64,000 nucleotides of DNA from positions 4,609,501-4,673,500 of the forward strand of contig NC_008380.1 in the NCBI RefSeq assembly GCF_000009265.1. The letters are read 5' to 3'. Below the pieces are notes generated by a model. The model saw only the letters and a program-made list of their open reading frames with translations. It was not told where the DNA came from and made no database searches. How positions within the stretch are numbered: the first letter of the stretch is position 1; each line of letters begins with the position of its first letter. This document shows positions 62,588-64,000 of this stretch, piece by piece. This DNA is from Rhizobium johnstonii 3841. Lineage in GTDB: Bacteria; Pseudomonadota; Alphaproteobacteria; Rhizobiales; Rhizobiaceae. The position numbers and the translations under genes were made by a program.

Positions 62588-62644
62588 GATTGGTCTCCTT
62601 GCTTGAGATGATGAGGTCAGCGCAGACGTGCCATGAAAAACGCG

Positions 62645-64000
62645 TCATTCCGCCGCCTCCACCAGAGGTGCCGGCGAAAAATCCTCCGGGAAATGGTTCA
62701 TGGCGCTCATCACAGGATAGGGCGTGAACCCACCCAGCGCACAGAGCGAGCCGAACTTCATCGTGTTGCAGAGATCGGCAAGCAGCGCCCGGTTCTTCTC
62801 CGGCTCGATACCGTGCGCGATCTTGTCGGCCGTCTCCACGCCGCGCGTCGAGCCGATGCGGCAGGGCGTGCACTTGCCGCAGCTTTCGACGGCGCAGAAT
62901 TCCATGGCGAAACGTGCCTGCTTCAGCATATCGGCCGTGTCGTCGAAGACGACGATGCCGGCATGGCCGATCAGCCCGTCCTTGGCAGCGAAGGATTCGT
63001 AATCGAACGGTGTGTCGAACAGCGCTCGCGGGAAATAGGCGCCGAGCGGTCCGCCGACCTGCACGGCCTTGACCGGCCGTCCCGTCGCCGTCCCCCCGCC
63101 GATCCTGTCGACGATATCTCCGAGCGAAAGACCGAAGGCCGTCTCAAAGAGGCCGCCATATCTGACATTGCCGGCGATCTGCAGCGGGATAGTGCCGCGC
63201 GAACGGCCCATGCCGAAATCGCGGTAGAAGGCCGCACCCTTCTCCATGATGACGGGCACCGAAGCCAGCGAGATCACATTGTTGATGACGGTCGGACAGT
63301 TAAACAACCCCTTATGCGCCGGCAGCGGCGGCTTGGCACGCACGATGCCGCGCTTGCCTTCCAGACTATTCAGCAGCGCCGTCTCCTCGCCGCAGACATA
63401 GGCGCCGGCGCCGGTGCGCACCTCGATATCGAAGGCGCGGCCGGATCCGAGCACCGATGGTCCGAGAATGCCGGCCTGGCGCGCGATGCCGACGGCTTCG
63501 GTCATGACAGCGATCGCATGCGGATATTCCGAACGCGTATAGACGAAACCCTTGGTCGCCCCGGTGGCGAGCCCTGATATCGCCATGCCCTCGATCAGCA
63601 CGAAGGGATCGCCCTCCATGATCATCCGGTCGGCAAAGGTGCCGCTGTCGCCCTCATCGGCATTGCAGACGATATATTTGCGTTCGCCGGCGGCATCGAG
63701 AACGGTCTTCCACTTGATGCCGGTCGGAAAGCCGGCGCCGCCGCGTCCGCGCAAGCCGGAATCGGTGATTTCCTTGACGATATCGACTGGTGTCATCGAA
63801 ACGGCTCGGCGAAGGCCGGCAAGACCGCCATGCGCCTCGTAATCGCCAAGCGAAAGCGGATCGGTGACGCCACAGCGGGCGAAGGTCAGGCGGGTCTGTT
63901 CCTTGAGGAACGGGAGGTCTTCAACCTCCCCGAGACAGAGCCGATGCTCGCCCCCATCAATCATCCCGGCATCGAACAGATCAGGCACATCATTCGCCTT
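62645..64000 (-). CDS. fdsB: Formate dehydrogenase beta (diaphorase) subunit, 5' end beyond window
   Basis: At least 451 residues; the frame is open to the last base, and family members are about 520 residues, so about 70 N-terminal residues lie outside. NuoF-like subunit that passes electrons to NAD: FMN/NADH site GRGGAGFPTG and NADEGDSGTFADR, and the 4Fe-4S ligands SCGKCTPC near the C-terminus. fdsG is expected just beyond the window. Upstream of fdsA by 57 bp. Confidence 0.93.
   Translation of the reverse strand, partial: KANDVPDLFDAGMIDGGEHRLCLGEVEDLPFLKEQTRLTFARCGVTDPLSLGDYEAHGGLAGLRRAVSMTPVDIVKEITDSGLRGRGGAGFPTGIKWKTVLDAAGERKYIVCNADEGDSGTFADRMIMEGDPFVLIEGMAISGLATGATKGFVYTRSEYPHAIAVMTEAVGIARQAGILGPSVLGSGRAFDIEVRTGAGAYVCGEETALLNSLEGKRGIVRAKPPLPAHKGLFNCPTVINNVISLASVPVIMEKGAAFYRDFGMGRSRGTIPLQIAGNVRYGGLFETAFGLSLGDIVDRIGGGTATGRPVKAVQVGGPLGAYFPRALFDTPFDYESFAAKDGLIGHAGIVVFDDTADMLKQARFAMEFCAVESCGKCTPCRIGSTRGVETADKIAHGIEPEKNRALLADLCNTMKFGSLCALGGFTPYPVMSAMNHFPEDFSPAPLVEAAE

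Overview
The window looks like chromosomal DNA of an alphaproteobacterium of the Rhizobium group (R. etli / R. leguminosarum-like). This rests on high-GC, densely packed genes; CobS/CobT of the aerobic cobalamin pathway; a HemA-type 5-aminolevulinate synthase; two ~110 bp palindromic repeats that match my recollection of rhizobial RIME elements; TRAP and MalK-type ABC importers; and chemoreceptors ending in the WEEF docking tail. No phage, transposase, integrase or CRISPR array was seen. Most of the window is housekeeping and catabolic DNA. The assignment is by protein-family recognition only; no database search was run.

Layout. 1-13.4 kb: the 3' part of gloB, a cupin gene, a RIME repeat, a DMT exporter, a DUF3108 exported protein, rpmB, a queuosine-precursor-type transporter, a frameshifted P-loop kinase gene, a phytase-like esterase whose first codons lie inside a second RIME copy, cobT-cobS, a DnaJ-like gene divergent from a bolA gene, and the translationally coupled aroK-aroB-CNNM operon. 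13.4-17.3 kb: a tiny membrane-protein gene leading into xerD, then accA, a lipoprotein L,D-transpeptidase and tusA. 17.3-21.6 kb: a TRAP importer (dctP, dctQ, dctM) with a GntR/FCD regulator. 21.6-25.4 kb: dacC followed by a His-rich COG0523 GTPase, an M20 amidohydrolase and tRNA-Arg(CCU).

25.4-29.6 kb: an ethanolamine operon (eutB, eutC, eat) behind a close match to a sigma-54 promoter. Its lyase needs adenosylcobalamin, whose cobalt insertion involves the CobS/CobT encoded about 18 kb away. 29.7-33.6 kb: several small exported or membrane proteins, a BON-domain protein and dxr. 33.6-40.9 kb: a complete sugar operon, apparently one transcription unit: LacI-type regulator, binding protein, two permeases, GH127 glycosidase and ATPase, preceded by a promoter bracketed by two palindromes 32 bp apart. 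41.1-51.2 kb: hemA, a glycine-zipper lipoprotein, tamA and a very long tamB holding seven in-register 321-bp tandem repeats.

51.2-53.9 kb: an Lrp regulator beside arginase and ornithine aminotransferase (arginine to glutamate semialdehyde). 53.9-56.8 kb: a degraded chemoreceptor tail whose stop overlaps the cheW start, cheW, then a soluble two-PAS chemoreceptor. 56.8-64 kb: an OFA-family oxalate/formate-type carrier and the NAD-dependent formate dehydrogenase genes fdsD, fdhD, fdsA and fdsB (cut by the window end).

The signals I would look at first are the chemoreceptor remnant coupled to cheW, the indel-free tamB repeats, the paired operators of the GH127 operon, the RIME-supplied start of the esterase, and the sigma-54 control of ethanolamine use. 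I found no clear wholly new multi-gene system.
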